From Henricia sp. BOLD:AAB3569 (Eukaryota; Echinodermata; Asteroidea; Spinulosida; Echinasteridae), in contig JBBELK010000453.1 in the NCBI GenBank assembly GCA_037783545.1, positions 1,488,001 to 1,552,000 on the forward strand: a DNA stretch of 64,000 nt. Reading direction: 5' to 3'. This document shows positions 36,201 to 48,319 of this stretch, piece after piece (the first letter of the stretch is position 1; the number at the start of each line of letters is the position of its first letter). The notes below the pieces were generated by a model that worked only from the letters and a program-made list of their open reading frames with translations, made no database searches and was not told the DNA's origin. The position numbers were made by a program, and so were the translations under genes.

Positions 36201-39200
36201 TAAAATTACACGGGGACTCATGGGGAGACTCGGGATAAGCTGTACCCTGGGGGTATTTCTCTATCTGTCAGGCCACTGGCTGCAAACAGTGCCGTTTACA
36301 TTGTGCCACATTAAGTTACAGAATAAAATCAACAAGTACAATTTTGCCTAAAGAATTTTACAAATGAGGGTATTGAATACTCACACTGCAATAATATATC
36401 AGGAGTTGAATGATGTGTGCTACATGTACCAATGTGACCAGTGGTATCCCAACCAAGTACGGGAACAGTAAGCCACGCTGGTTCTGCAACCATGCAATCC
36501 AAAAAACAAATGCACCATTATGTCACCATGCATGCAGTTTTACTGAAAACATGTACATGTACTACATACATTGTACGAGCTAATGAAATTAGTTTGAAAC
36601 TGTAACAGTCCTGCTCAGGTCGAGTCTGAGTGGCCGTGACCCAGTCCGAGTCGAGTGGCCGCGACCCGGTCCGAGTCAAGTGGCCTCAGTCCAGTCCCAG
36701 CGGCCGCAGTCCAGTCCCAGCGGCCAGTCCAGTCCGAGTGGCTGCACAGTCAAGTCTAAATGGCCACAGTCCAGTCAGAGTGGCTGCATGCAGTCCAGTC
36801 CAAGTGGTCGTGGTCAACCACGAGTAACTGCAGTCCAGTCACTGCAGTCCTGTCTAATTCACTGCGATGGGGGTGCCAAGGGGTGGCACAACACATTGGA
36901 AGGAGGCACACAATGCAGCTAACACATACATATATACCGGTAGGTGTGTACACCAAATCTCATTTGGGGGTCACAAGGGGGCCGGACACAGCACTTTTTC
37001 GGGAGGGGTGCGGAGGAAGGGTACGTGCCCCCCCCTCCCCAGCAGGCCCCTCCCCTTGTCGACGCCACCTCTGCAGAGTAATTTTGCCAATTCACCACTC
37101 TCACAGATCTATGCCATCTTTGTAGGAAAAATGCTACTGCATATTAAACGCATTCAAGTACGCGCATGTGTCACACCCTTGAATTTTTTTCAAATCACGG
37201 CGAGCCAATGCACGTCACAAAAAATTACGCTCAACATCTCGATGCACGTGACAATTTGTAGAAAGTGGTGTCATTTGAAAGTGATGAATTAAGTCACAGA
37301 AATTTTTCTTAAAATATCACCTACCTGGGACACACCCTTCAGGAGCAGAATAGACGCGATCAAAATCAAAACCATAGAAGCCAAAGAGATCAAGTATATG
37401 ATGTAAACGCCCCCAAAAGGTGAGGTTGAAATAAAGTCAATCAGACTGCCTTTCCCTAGTCAAAACAAAAGGAAAAGAAATCTCAATGTTGTCTCAAGCT
37501 TGTTACATGTCGAAAGCTTGATCAATTTACATTTGCAATGCGTCCGGTGCATAGACTTCACGTATTGTGCAATCACGGCCAAAACGAGGCACAGAATGCA
37601 AACAAAACATTTCCCACAGTTCATATATGTTGTGTACAGTGTATGTGTATGATTCGTGCTACATGTATGAACCGGACAAAATACTGTCTTTCCACACTAT
37701 ATGAAACGAATATGGGATGAATGTATTCGTTGTGTATGCCGAATTGATAGATTTTAAGGTGCCTTTTCCCTTTATTGGCGTCTGGACGTTTACAAACGCG
37801 GTATAGTACAGTGATATTTCAAAGATGATTGTCGCTATGTTAAAACCCCATTGCCATTCCCTGACTGGTCTCCAGAAGTGTGACCCGCTGCGAGACTTAC
37901 ACTGTCTATCAACCGTGACTTACACTGTCTATCAACCGTGGGAAATTTTTGTTTGCGTTCTCTGCCTCATTTTGGCCGTGATTGAGCAATACGTGAATAG
38001 AGTCTATTGCTATGGCTGCACGGCAGCTACAGCAAAGCTGCATGCATCTACTGGTAAATAAAGAGAACACGGCAAAAATGTGACTCGTAGTCGTAAGTAA
38101 AACTTGTACTCATTTTAAGTACATGCAACTGAGCAACTCACAGGTAAACTATAATTTCCGCTACATGTAACTGTTTGTTGTCACATGATACCGGTAATTG
38201 TTTTTATAAATCAATCAGAAATTGGGAATGAAGTTTGGTCATACTGGTTACCTGTTCATATACATGTACAGTGAAACTTGTCTGTAGAATGGCAGTTATA
38301 AACAGGTGGCCCCTTGCCTTTACAAAGGTTGCATTAGCAATATACACATGACATTTGACATTATACACATGACATAAACAAGTGGCCTTTTTATCAAGGT
38401 GGCCTTATACATGTACATGGGTCTTTTTATGGTATAAGGGGTATTTTGGCAACACAGACCATTTTTTTCCCAGAAAATAGCTTTGTCTGGTCTCAAAATA
38501 AAAGAAATAATTTTCAGTTGTTCTGAAGAGATAACTACATGTAGGCCCAAAAAGGGTTACAAATAGTGTGACAACATGCCTGTGTAAAAATTTCCAATAT
38601 AACACCCGTAACCGGGACGGACACTTGTGTTACAATTTAGGCCGTTATCTCTTCAGAACAACTGAAACTTATTTCTTTTATTTTGAGACCAGACAAAGGT
38701 ATTTTCTGGAAAATATGGTCTGTGTTGCCAAAATGCCCCCTTTACTGTGGAAAGACCCCTATATACATGTAGCAGGTTTGACTATTATCTAGCCTTCGCA
38801 CGTTTCAGAGCAAATGACACTGCACTGAAAAGAGCCTCCTCAGAGCAATTTTTTGTAATATTTGCTTAACAAAACAATAAAGCAAAATGAGATGACGCAT
38901 GTACTTACTGAGAACTTGTATAAAAATTAGCAATGCGATGAGCCCCCCAAATATGATGGAATAAAGCTGTAAAAGAATGGGAAAAAAATATTGGTTCATT
39001 TTTAGACTGTCAATAAAATACAAGAAATTACAATAGGCCCATATCGTTATGCACCTATCAATTGATACCTGCAAGATCTCTGATGTTGTCAATCACGGAG
39101 GCCTGAAAAGTATGCCAAAGTGACGAACAAAAATCTGGCCGGGGGAGTTACAATTTCCATCCAGCACCCCCCACCCCCCATGGGACCTTGAACTTAAATA

Positions 39201-40972
39201 AAGCACATTGAACCTAAATAAAGCACATTGAAAGTACAAATACATGTACTTTTAAAAATATGTCGGTATAAAGAAAAACAACAATATATTTCGGTATTTT
39301 TTTCGTATACATTGAACAAAGATTTTAAGGAAATTACTTCCTGGAATCGACAGATCATCAAATTCTAACATATACTTCCCACTTGCACTTCTGTCGGAAA
39401 TGTTGCATTTCTGAGATAAATAAATGATAAAATTACTGCATAAAGTAATGTACAAAAATGACGCGGCGTGCGGTCTGTGCGTAAGCGCGACAACAGAGGG
39501 CGCTGTGCACGCGTGTGAATGGTTATCTTGTGAACTAACTGAAGGCAATTTTTGGAGAAAATGTGATTTTTCTACAGAAAAGCAACATTTGCGACAAAAG
39601 TGCATATGGTTATGGGAAGTATATCTTAAAATTACATTATCTATTGATTCCAGGAGGTAATTTACTTAACATTTTTGTTCAATGTACATGTATACGAAAA
39701 AAATACCTATATTTCACATACTGCAATAGACACGTAGGGGGAGTGGGGTTAGGGGCCATCCATAAAGTATGTACGCATGAAATGCCGACTTCTTAGACTC
39801 CCCTCCCCCTTAAATTCGTGGCTTGTTATTTCTCTCAAGGACCTGCGCAGTGGTTATTCCTGACAAGGTTTGGGCGAGTCCTAGGGGGAAGTAGTTTGTC
39901 ACAGGGAGAAAATGACACATTTTGGATTTCAATTTTTTGAGATGTCGGGTCCATGTTGAAAAAATCCCTCAGCCCTTCCTCCATTAGCCTTTTAGAAGTA
40001 TGGCGGAACAAAAGGAGAGGGCGCAATTTCATTTGGGTATGAATTTTTTTATCAATTGTATTTCTTTCCAAAAACTTGATTTACATGTTGTAATTATAAT
40101 ACATAGACAGAATTATAAATAAAATAAATAAGTGTAAAGTGAAAAACTGAGTTATTTTGCATTTTAGTCGATTTTATACCCATGCACTGCAAAGTGCGCC
40201 CTCCTATTGTGTCCGCCATACTTCAAAAAGGCTAATGCTCAGCCCTATTATACATGCAAATAACCACATGATAAAGTTTAGGGCTGAGGTAATATTAGCT
40301 GGGTCTTTCTATAAATTAGGGGTCCAATGTTGGTGTCCCCCGTTACATTTTACATCTTGATTTTGTAAATTCAGGACACATTCTTTAAATACTTTCCAGC
40401 TCACAGAGTGAGTACATAAAGTACAATTCATACAAAATGGTTTAAAAGCCATTTTAATGATTTTTGTACGAAAAATAACACATATCATGTGTAACGGGGA
40501 CACCAAATGTCACACTTTTGGACCCCTAATTTATAGAAAGACCCAGCTATAAAACGAGTCCTAATATTTTATAGGCTCAATTTGTAACCCAATTATGTAT
40601 GGTTAAAGTGGTAGGCCCTATTGTTTATTCTGTTCGTGTTTTATAGACGATTTTGTAAAAAATGCTCCAACTAACCCCACTCTCCTTACGTACTATTTAT
40701 CGAGATAATACTAGTCACTCACTAGTCACTGTACTTGTTCCATACATGCAGTTAACCGTACATAATGTACAGCACTGACCATGCATGCATCCAGCCAGCT
40801 ACATGTAGCTCTAGCGCCGTTTGCGCACCAATTTGACCAAAATGAAAGTGGCTTGAATATTTCCAATTTTATCACCATTAGTGACAGTAATTCTTACCAC
40901 GGAATATATTCCCGCAGCGACAGATCCAGTCCTCACATTGTCAAAACAAAGGCATCTTCGCAAAATCGCCAT
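33258..40972 (-). CDS. Four-pass LAPTM4/DUF4728-like membrane protein, copy B, with YPPQ-rich tail
   Basis: Exons 40898-40972, 38909-38966, 37325-37455, 36385-36483, 35509-35589, 33794-33877 and 33258-33542 total 813 nt (270 aa plus TAA). The Cys-containing N-terminus (MAILRRCLCFDNV) is followed by four membrane segments, one each in exons 2, 3 and 4 and one across exons 5-6. The motif VVSQFQELQAGRGRLEDV follows at about 155-172. The last exon (177-270) is a cytosolic tail: a TQQGGAPAV segment, then repeated GYPPQPA units ending PDPYAQRI. Pro-Tyr-Gly-Gln repeats of this sort are known in cephalopod rhodopsin and annexin A7/A11 tails. No strict PPxY (NEDD4-type) motif is visible. Introns carry several MITEs and, in intron 3, a 20-bp minisatellite shared with copy C. 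The gene lies between tandem paralogues A and C. Confidence 0.85.
34071..34345. repeat. TIR repeat in gene B intron 5 (also 50534-50800)
   Basis: Left gacctctatcacggtgcgtc and right cacactgtgataaaggtcta are inverted repeats, with an inner catcttt/aagatg match. The same block is present at the same position in gene C, so it predates the duplication. Confidence 0.65.
35681..35728. repeat. G-rich tract in gene B intron 4-5 region
   Basis: Runs of five to seven G separated by single A or AAT over about 48 bases. A quadruplex is possible on the plus strand, which is antisense to gene B. Confidence 0.75.
36603..36850. repeat. 20-bp minisatellite, gene B intron 3
   Basis: About a dozen degenerate units of the form cagtccagtccgagtggccg. 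It occupies the same intron and a similar distance from exon 4 as the longer array in gene C. It creates open frames on several strands that are not genes. Confidence 0.85.
38417..38758. mobile_element. 342-bp TIR element in gene B intron 2
   Basis: Left gggtctttttatggtataag and inner ttggcaacacagaccat pair with right atggtctgtgttgccaaaat and tactgtggaaagacccc. It has the same terminal motif as 5571-5965 and 40298-40547. Confidence 0.7.
39270..39712. repeat. Long palindrome in gene B intron 1
   Basis: The left arm (atatttcggtattttttt, cgtatacattgaacaaag, ggaaattacttcctggaatc) pairs with the right arm (gattccaggaggtaatttac, cattttt-ttcaatgtac, tacctatatttcac). Arms are about 150 bp with a roughly 130-bp spacer. 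Confidence 0.75.
39965..40243. repeat. 279-bp TIR element in gene B intron 1
   Basis: Left tcagcccttcctccattagc and ttttagaagtatggcggaac pair with right gtccgccatacttcaaaaag and gctaatgctcagccc. An inner ggagagggcgca/tgcgccctcct match extends the stem. Confidence 0.75.
40298..40547. mobile_element. 250-bp hairpin MITE with TA duplication
   Basis: TA at 40296-40297 and 40548-40549 flank a TIR of gctgggtctttctataaatt and its exact complement. The stem continues through aggggtccaa and gtgtccccgttac. It is a Tc1/mariner-type hairpin in gene B intron 1. Confidence 0.85.
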
Positions 40973-41136
40973 GATATCAACTGATGATTTACTGTTTTGC
41001 TGGGTGAAAGCGTCCTCTGTATGTAATCTTCTTCCTATCCTCTAGCTAAATAAAACGGTAGCTAGCTGGGCCGAAAACGAAACCAAAATGACGGTGCTCA
41101 CCGAACCGTATGCGCATGCCCAGAAAAGTATATTAA

Positions 41137-42079
41137 ACAGCTAGTATAACCATGGTATAACCCGGCCGCATTTTTTTATTTTATAGTTTTCCTGTTTATC
41201 ATGGAGGCAGGCCTGTGTGATGTGTCTACAACGTACACCATCACAACTTGTTTTTCACCAAAAATCGACAGCCTTTTGTTTAAAACGCAATTCATTCCGA
41301 CCCTCTTCACCCGAAATTCTGAAATGCTCGAGTTTGTGGATAAACAGGGTCTTGACGTCATCTTGAGAAGAACGCGAAACGGCCTGTGCAGTATTGAATG
41401 GAAAATATACAAAGTGTATGTTCATCATGCCTGTTTTGTCCTTGTAATTCAAAATAAAAACGTGTAAAACACTTTATATAAAATGACATTAAGGCCACGA
41501 GAATGAAAAATCCGGTTTAGCGACCTGAAAAATGATGAGGCTTTTTTTTCATTTTCATTTTCATTATTCATTATTTCATTATACAGGCTGATGCACAGTC
41601 AACTTTAGACAAGTGAAGCATGAAGCTCGGCCTATTATTCCTAGATAGATGCAATATGAAACATAAAAACGTGGAGACTCACCTTCGGGAATGTTCGGTT
41701 TGATGTCGTTGACTCCATTTCGACGCACTGGGCATGATATGACGTCAAAAGTGGCATTTAAACTTCTGAAGCCCCTCCCCCAACTTGTCAAAACACATCG
41801 GGAGTGAAAATTGCTATTTTAGGCTACGTACGTACACGCGTGCTTTGTCTATCTTTCAATGAGGTATAGTATTTTTTCCAAATAATGACTTTTATTTTAA
41901 ATAATGACTTTTTTGGGCGGGGGCCACGACAGCATGCGGGCGGTGGACGGTAAACCGGATTTTTCATTCTCGAAAACCGCACTTTTGCTTGCGATTTATC
42001 CACTTAAAACGGACAATTTGAAATAAACAGCGGTATAAGTCGGCTGGAGGGATTTTTCGTCAAGAGGGATTCTAGCTCT
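41137..42079. mobile_element. 943-bp TTAA element, copy 2, about 165 bp upstream of gene B start
   Basis: TTAA at 41133-41136 and 42080-42083, with ends acagctagtataacc and gggattctagctct. The interior matches, in opposite orientation, the element nested at 56336-57322 (shared atacactttgtatattttcc region). It lies directly 5' of gene B, so it may contribute to the promoter. Confidence 0.65.
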
Positions 42080-42199
42080 TTAAAGGAGTTGTTCAGTTTT
42101 TCCCCCCATAATTCCGTACGTCTCTGAAGCCTGTGTCTGCAAAGTGACCTCAAATGGACCGTTCATGTTAAAAACTATACTTGAAAAGGCAAACAAGTT

Positions 42200-42725
42200 T
42201 CTGTTACGCACTTTGAAAAGGCAAACAAGTTTCTGTTACGCACTTTGAAAAGGTTTGGTTTTAATTTATCCGAGCTTATTACAGTGTACACTGGTTATGG
42301 TTATGTCAGACTTGTCCTTAAATATGCTGACGTCATATGGCATTCTGTTCCTACATGTAAGCAATCCGACTATATTGAATCCATTCAAAAAAGAGCTTGT
42401 AAGATTATGTCAAAATTTGAATGCGTGAGAGGACAACAGTCTTTATATTTGTAAACTGGATGGAAACCCTGCATGGCCGATAGGAGATTAAGCCATTGCA
42501 TAAAATTTGCCCAAACCCTTGCTAAAAACATTCGCACTTCTTCCTTGTTGCCTCCAATTAACCAGATTAGAGAACCATGGTAGACGTCTTAGAAACAGTC
42601 ACACGATTTCTCAGCTTTCTGTCAGAACCTCCCGGCTTAAGAAAAGTCCCATTCCTTTTTTATCGATATTCTGAATAAATAAATTTCAGCACTTTTAAAC
42701 CTTGATTGGCTATTATTATTATGTT
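42200..42725 (+). pseudogene. Degenerate LINE reverse-transcriptase 3' fragment
   Basis: The plus-strand reading ELITVYTGY, then VRLVLKYADVIWHS, QSDYIESIQKRACKIM has the order and spacing of the RT C-terminal part of CR1/L2/Jockey-like non-LTR elements. Frameshifts follow (LADRRL, then TSRLKKSPIPFF). The end is tattattattat. A 33-bp unit (aaaaggcaaacaagtttctg...) is tandemly doubled at 42180-42245. Confidence 0.7.
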
Positions 42726-43219
42726 AGGACAGACGTGTGGTCTAACACAGACACACTTGTGGGGTACAAAACACAATGGAACAATGGTACCCCATAAAGA
42801 AATTCAAAAGGAACATAACTGCAGTGGTACCCCACAGAGGAATTCTAAAGAAAAGGGAAAATAGGACAACAATGCATGTACCCCATAAACCCCTGTGTAC
42901 ACAGATGTGTGGTTTTGTGGTGTCTTATCTTTTGATGCATTTTCTTTGTAACATAATTTGGCCGTTTGGCCACGAAGTGTATGAACTAAAATACCAACGG
43001 TGCGTTACGTCCCGGTAAGGAAAGCGTGGCGAACCGTCCCGGTAAGGAAAGCGTGGCGAACCGTGCCGGTTCCGGGCCGCGAGGCGGACGGCGCGCCCCG
43101 GAACCGGTGCTTTCACGGTGCTCCGGGACTGATACAGTAATACAGTAATAAACTCCAGGAATAAACTATCACACGGCCATGCGGCTGGAAATAAAACTAA
43201 ATCCAAGGACACGTGAATC

Positions 43220-43313
43220 TGGGCCTTTTCCAAATCTCGGCTTCGTCTCCGTCTCCGTCTCCATGTGGTTTACATGGAGCCGGAGCCCAAGTCGAGATTT
43301 GGAAAAAGGCCCT
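43220..43313. repeat. 94-bp hairpin
   Basis: gggccttttccaaatctcgg pairs with cgagatttggaaaaaggccc, continued by tccatgt/acatgga at the loop. A short MITE at the edge of a dispersed repeat shared with 20055-20245. Confidence 0.75.
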
Positions 43314-43890
43314 GGTTCCGATAACTCAGGCGACCATGATTTTTTTTGAAAAATGCTGAAAAACGGCCCAATTTGGTGGTTTCTTTTCAGGTTCTCTTCA
43401 GTCTATTTCGGAATGACTTTGAGTCATGTATATATGGGTTTATTTCGAGCCTAAAATAGCCCAACAAAGCCGGTTTGTCCCTTATTTAAGCAATCAGATC
43501 AACAAACGACAAATATTTCCACTAATTTCCGCAATTTATTGAAATCACTATACAGTAAGTTGCTATAGTTATGAGTCTAAACAATCGCTTCTAAAGCAAA
43601 TGGAAACAGTTGACTGTATCAGTTTAGACCAGGCAGTAACCTTGGCAACGCACATCAGATGACGAATTCACTTTAGTACTCTTATATCCCGTTTGTAAGT
43701 GCATGACTGCATAACAGACGCGCGCGCACCAGTGTTTGTCAACTCTCGTCTCATTGGCTTATTAACATCTCTAGAGGCGTGTCCAAATGTTGTGACGTCA
43801 CACTTACGAACCGGATTGCCGGATCATCTGGGTAATAATACATTATCCGAGTAATTATAGTAGGCATACTTCCCACTCTCAACTTTTATA

Positions 43891-44625
43891 CAAGGTGTCA
43901 GCAAAATGCCCCGGCCAATCCAGGCAACTTCAGAATGTATAGGTTTTCCCGGATCCCGATAGGGAATCTTCTTAGATGAAAAACAGTCTTTATTTCATCA
44001 AAATAAACCAGCACAATCAGAAGTTATGTCATTGTTTTGTGCAGCAAAGTCACAGGGTAGTTCATGATCTTCACCGTGTAATTGGACAGCTCTAATTGGA
44101 ACTCAATGCGAGACTCAAGGCGAACTATAGTCGTGCTTTTTGCCGAAAGCTATCAGTTTATCCTGACATTTTGTAAAGTCAGTATTGAGTACGAGAGTTT
44201 TCTCTAGTCTCTAGCGACGGTGTTGGGGAAAATGATTTCTGATGGCAGTTAGTGAGTGCTTAAGGCAGGGATTTTGAGGGAGAGGGGTTTGTGATTTCTT
44301 GTTGAAGTGGCAGTTGGTTTTCTAATGTTAAATTGAAGACGATCGTCCAACGGAAGGTCTACATTATTATGGATGATTTTGTGCATGGTGACAATTAAGC
44401 CTCTGATTTAGTCTTCTCTCCTGAAGTGTTGGCAGTTGAATCATGGTTGAATTTCCCTTCTTAACATGGCAGTTTAGGATACCCAGTTATACGTCAGTAG
44501 GCAGTTACTGGCCTTACTCAGCCTGATTTTGATGAAAATAAAGACTATTTTCATGTGAGAAGATTCCGGGTAAACCTATATTCTGAAGTTGCCTGGTTTG
44601 GTCTGGACATTTGTTGAAACACCCT
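43891..44625. mobile_element. 735-bp TA-flanked element, relative of 26527-27051
   Basis: TA at 43889-43890 and 44626-44627 with ends caaggtgtcagc and gaaacaccctg. Inner blocks gatcccgatagggaatcttc and gagaagattcc are inverted. The B-unit counterpart carries the SINE at 29561-29906 and has lost its right end. Confidence 0.65.
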
Positions 44626-46306
44626 GTATTTTGTATACTTATTATAACAATTTGCAAAGGATCACATCGAGATATCTGAAAAGCCCTTTTGTGTTACTGA
44701 AATCCGTGTCTCGTCCAGTAAACATGAAACATGCATTTGGTTCTACATGTATACGGACACGCTATATGGAGTGCCGAAGTGTGACGTATTTGCCATGGTA
44801 ACTGGCTCCAAACATCGTGGCTGCCAGATAAAACACCATTGCAAAAGCACAGGGACACGGTTCAGTGATTTTTTGTTTAGTGTATAGAGCCATTGCCTAG
44901 GCAACGAACAAGGCAGTCGACTTAATTGGGTTTTTATGACATAGCGATCAATAATTGTGCGTGTAGAGTCTCGTTTTGAAAAAAAACGTGTAAGTGCCCG
45001 TGTGCTTCTTGTAATAGGGAATAGGGTATGTTCAAAGGGAGGCTCTACGTGCAAACAATTTTATACACTGTTTTACAATGGATAAACCTACTCTATAATG
45101 TTGGCTCCAAATTTTGCTCTAATGATTTTGCGTGATCCTTCGAAAATTCTGAGTATAGAAAAATATGTTACATAAATCGGGTAAAATGTACGTAAAGCTG
45201 CATATGTAAAGCTGCATATTTAAGGGCAAATTTCACTCCAGTGAGCTAGTTTGCATACAGTACCAAATTGTAAAATGTAGTAGGCTCACACCTTCTGAAA
45301 ACAAGAGTTTTGAAAGTTGCCAATCTTGTGCTCCAAGTTTTTCTGAACATTTAATGTTTAAAGCGCTTACTTTATTTTAACGAAAAAAAACACACCATAC
45401 TTTGTATTTTAGACATCGGCAACCCTGTGAAAAACGCCGTTTTTGCGCCTTGCTGCGTGAGTTGAATTATTGGCGGACCGCAATAGTTCGGAATATGAGA
45501 GTAATTGTTCGATATAAACTAAACGATGGTTGATTTTTTTCGTTGATGTCTCATTTAAAAGCGATTAACTTTTGTTTCTAGAAAAAAAGAAACTTTTTTC
45601 GAGATGCCACACCCAGAACACGTCAAAGACAGTCTCTCTTTATTTGTGCGTTTTTATAGAAGCGTTCAGAAAAACTTACATGGAGTAAAAAATCTGCACA
45701 CTAACTCACTTGAGTGAAATTTCCTTTGATTACTATACTAAACTATACGACACGGTGTAACGGTCTCAGTTGTCCCGCGTGCCACTTTCTCCACCGACGA
45801 AGGGGCCCCTAAAGGACTTTTTAATAGGTACACAAATTACAAAGTCATGTATATTATCTACGTCCTTCATACAGTCGTGCAGAAATCAACGATATAAGAA
45901 GGGCCCCTGTGCACATTTAGACACCTTTGGAGAAAAGAGCATGCAGGAACACTGATCTGACAATAGCCTTTTGCATGTATCTTTTGTACTATACCGTAGC
46001 TGGCGCCCTGAATTCTTCACATTCAAATGGAGGTGCAGTTTCGAAATTCTACACACTATGCTGTTGTTGCTACGTGGTGCACGCCAATCCCTTGCAACCG
46101 ACTGTCGGGTTGTTTTATGCTATTCTCTCCTACCATGATTACGATATTGATTCTGTACTTAATCCACACCTGCCGCGTGCACCGGGTCACATTACATAGC
46201 AACAAAAATTTAGTCTGGTCATTTGGATACTAAGTGCACATGTGAAAGGAAGTACGTCAGTACATTAGATGATATTCTTGTGAAACATACAAAAGGCTAT
46301 ATAATA

Positions 46307-46736
46307 CATAGTTCCGACCTGTCAATCAAGCCGCGAACCCGCGACCAATCACAACGGAGCTAGCAGACGGCGCCCACATAGGTCAAAGTGATGCAATCAT
46401 CACACAATCTTCTGCCCATACAGTTTGTATGTTGTATGCGCCAGTGACCGGGTGAATTTTTGTTTCAATGTCGGGTGATTCGCTGTTCAAAGGTAGGAAA
46501 GCGCATTTTTATGAATATATGTCATCCATGCATTACTAGCCCTTCGCTCAGTGTGTGCTGCGGTAACTGTCGACGCTAAAACATAAATACCTTTGAGTTT
46601 TCTCCAATGAATCTGTGCTTTCCATGCCGAGTCCCATTGCTTTATACATTGTGTCGCCATTTTTTTGCGATGGCTTGTGAGCACATAGCAACAATATCTA
46701 AGGGGCGGGGTTAACTGGGCAATCTCGGAACTATGC
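46307..46736. mobile_element. 430-bp TIR element, only in the C unit
   Basis: Ends catagttccgacc and tcggaactatg are inverted. The B unit reads ggctataattacgcc at about 31893 without it. A second copy in opposite orientation is at 50089-50529. Both contain a conserved stretch readable as KAQIHWRKLKGI. Confidence 0.8.
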
Positions 46737-47811
46737 ATTACGCCGTCGTGAAAAAAATCTTCAAAAAAACTACATAGTCCGTTGAATATTAGACAATGAA
46801 AAAAATAAGTCAAATCGCTTTACTCCATTAACAGTTTAAAAAAAAAATTTAGCTAGAAAAGGTACTACATGTTTCTTTGTTAGTACTTATGAGCATTTAA
46901 AACAGTCAACTGATACTCATCGATGTATGCCACTGATGAAGATGGCTTTTGCACTCACTGAAAGTATAGCCTCAAATATTAAGCCTAGTTTAATAGTTTC
47001 CTCCTATTTTATAAGAGAAACCTGCAAACCTTTTAAAAAGATAATTAAAAACTAAACAGCTGTAATACAGAAAATGTTACAATACCTCATAAATATTCAT
47101 CAGTCAGCTGCAGCATTTCATTGGTCCATTCCAGCAACTCGGCCGTGTGATATGTTTTTACTATCACACAGGTACTATCACACACTTAGATCAGAACCTA
47201 GATTTGTCCCGGTACAGCCTGATATTTTCAATGAAATGTACTGACGATATATGCATTATTACGTGCATTAATTAGTGGTGAGCAGAGTTGTACCAGTCTA
47301 TTACAACATAAATCAAAATGACGTTCTGTGGATCGTTTCGCGACATTAGAAATGGAGGTTTCAATCCATGAAATATTGCGGCTGCCTGACAGAATATTTA
47401 TGAGGTATAGTACAACAAATACAACATGATTGAAGGAAAATGGTTAAAAACTAATGATCCCGCAGTGTTGGATGATTGAGAATATCTCCCTCGGGAGATA
47501 TATAGTCTAACTTAGTTAGTTTAAAAATGTGGGTCACTGCGAATGATGTAATGGGCCTTTAAGCTCCAAAAGGTAACAGATACCTTTCTAAGGCCTCTCT
47601 GTACAAAATTCCCATGTAACTAACATAACAGGACGGCCCAAGATGTGCCACAAATGTCTGTTCTCGTTACGTAAGCTACATGGGAAATTTGTACAGGAAG
47701 ACAGATTTTACAAAGAAACTTTACTGTGAAAAAAACTCAGTTCTGCCATTTTTCTCATTTTCACATTTTAGCAGATACTTACTATACTTCTGTTGTAGGG
47801 CTTGTATAACA

Positions 47812-48306
47812 ACCTTACTCCTAGAAATATGGGGATATACATATCCCCCATACGTAAACATGTGATTTAGCAATACGGCTGTGCAGCAACTTCAACAGGT
47901 GGACATTAAAACATGGCTAGCGTAATAACCTGCTGCATGTACAATCCATACCAAACTTCGTCCAATAGTTCTTGAGAACCTTACCTTGCGTGTTTCTATG
48001 AATATCAAATTTTAGACAATTTTTCCATTTAATTCTCGAAAATTCACCTCTAAAAAATTGCAACCGTTACTGTTGACCTCTAAGATGGATTTTCTGCAAA
48101 AATTCTGCCAAAAATCCATAAACTAACGTATACAGGTAGGATTTTCAAGATCTATCAGATGAAATTTGGTGGGAATGGGGCAGCAGGTTATTGCACTAGC
48201 CATGTTTCAATGTCCGCCTGTTAAAGTTGGTACGTAATCATATTGCTAAATCACATGTCTATACCTCTGGGAAATATGTATATCCCCATAGTCCTATAGG
48301 GAGTAC
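47812..48306. repeat. Long inverted repeat directly 3' of gene C
   Basis: Same element and position as 32712-33246, with arms starting accttactcctagaaatatg and ending catagtcctatagg. Internal differences and small deletions distinguish it from the B copy. Confidence 0.8.
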
Positions 48307-48319
48307 TGACCTGACAAAC

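Larger units (their letters stand above)
28909..38966. repeat. Segmental duplication, B unit
   Basis: Starts aagcaatcagatcaacaaac and continues through gene B exon 2, collinear with 43489-62340. It covers the 3' intergenic part and most of gene B. Matching landmarks include tttagatgatattc-type intergenic stretches, the 3' inverted repeat, every exon from 2 to 7 and the intron-3 minisatellite. The C unit is longer because of insertions. Confidence 0.85.

Noticed and set aside
41201-41467. 88-codon ORF and its antisense partner
   Set aside because: Part of a TTAA element also present in reverse at 57014-57220; neither strand shows a consistent protein across copies.
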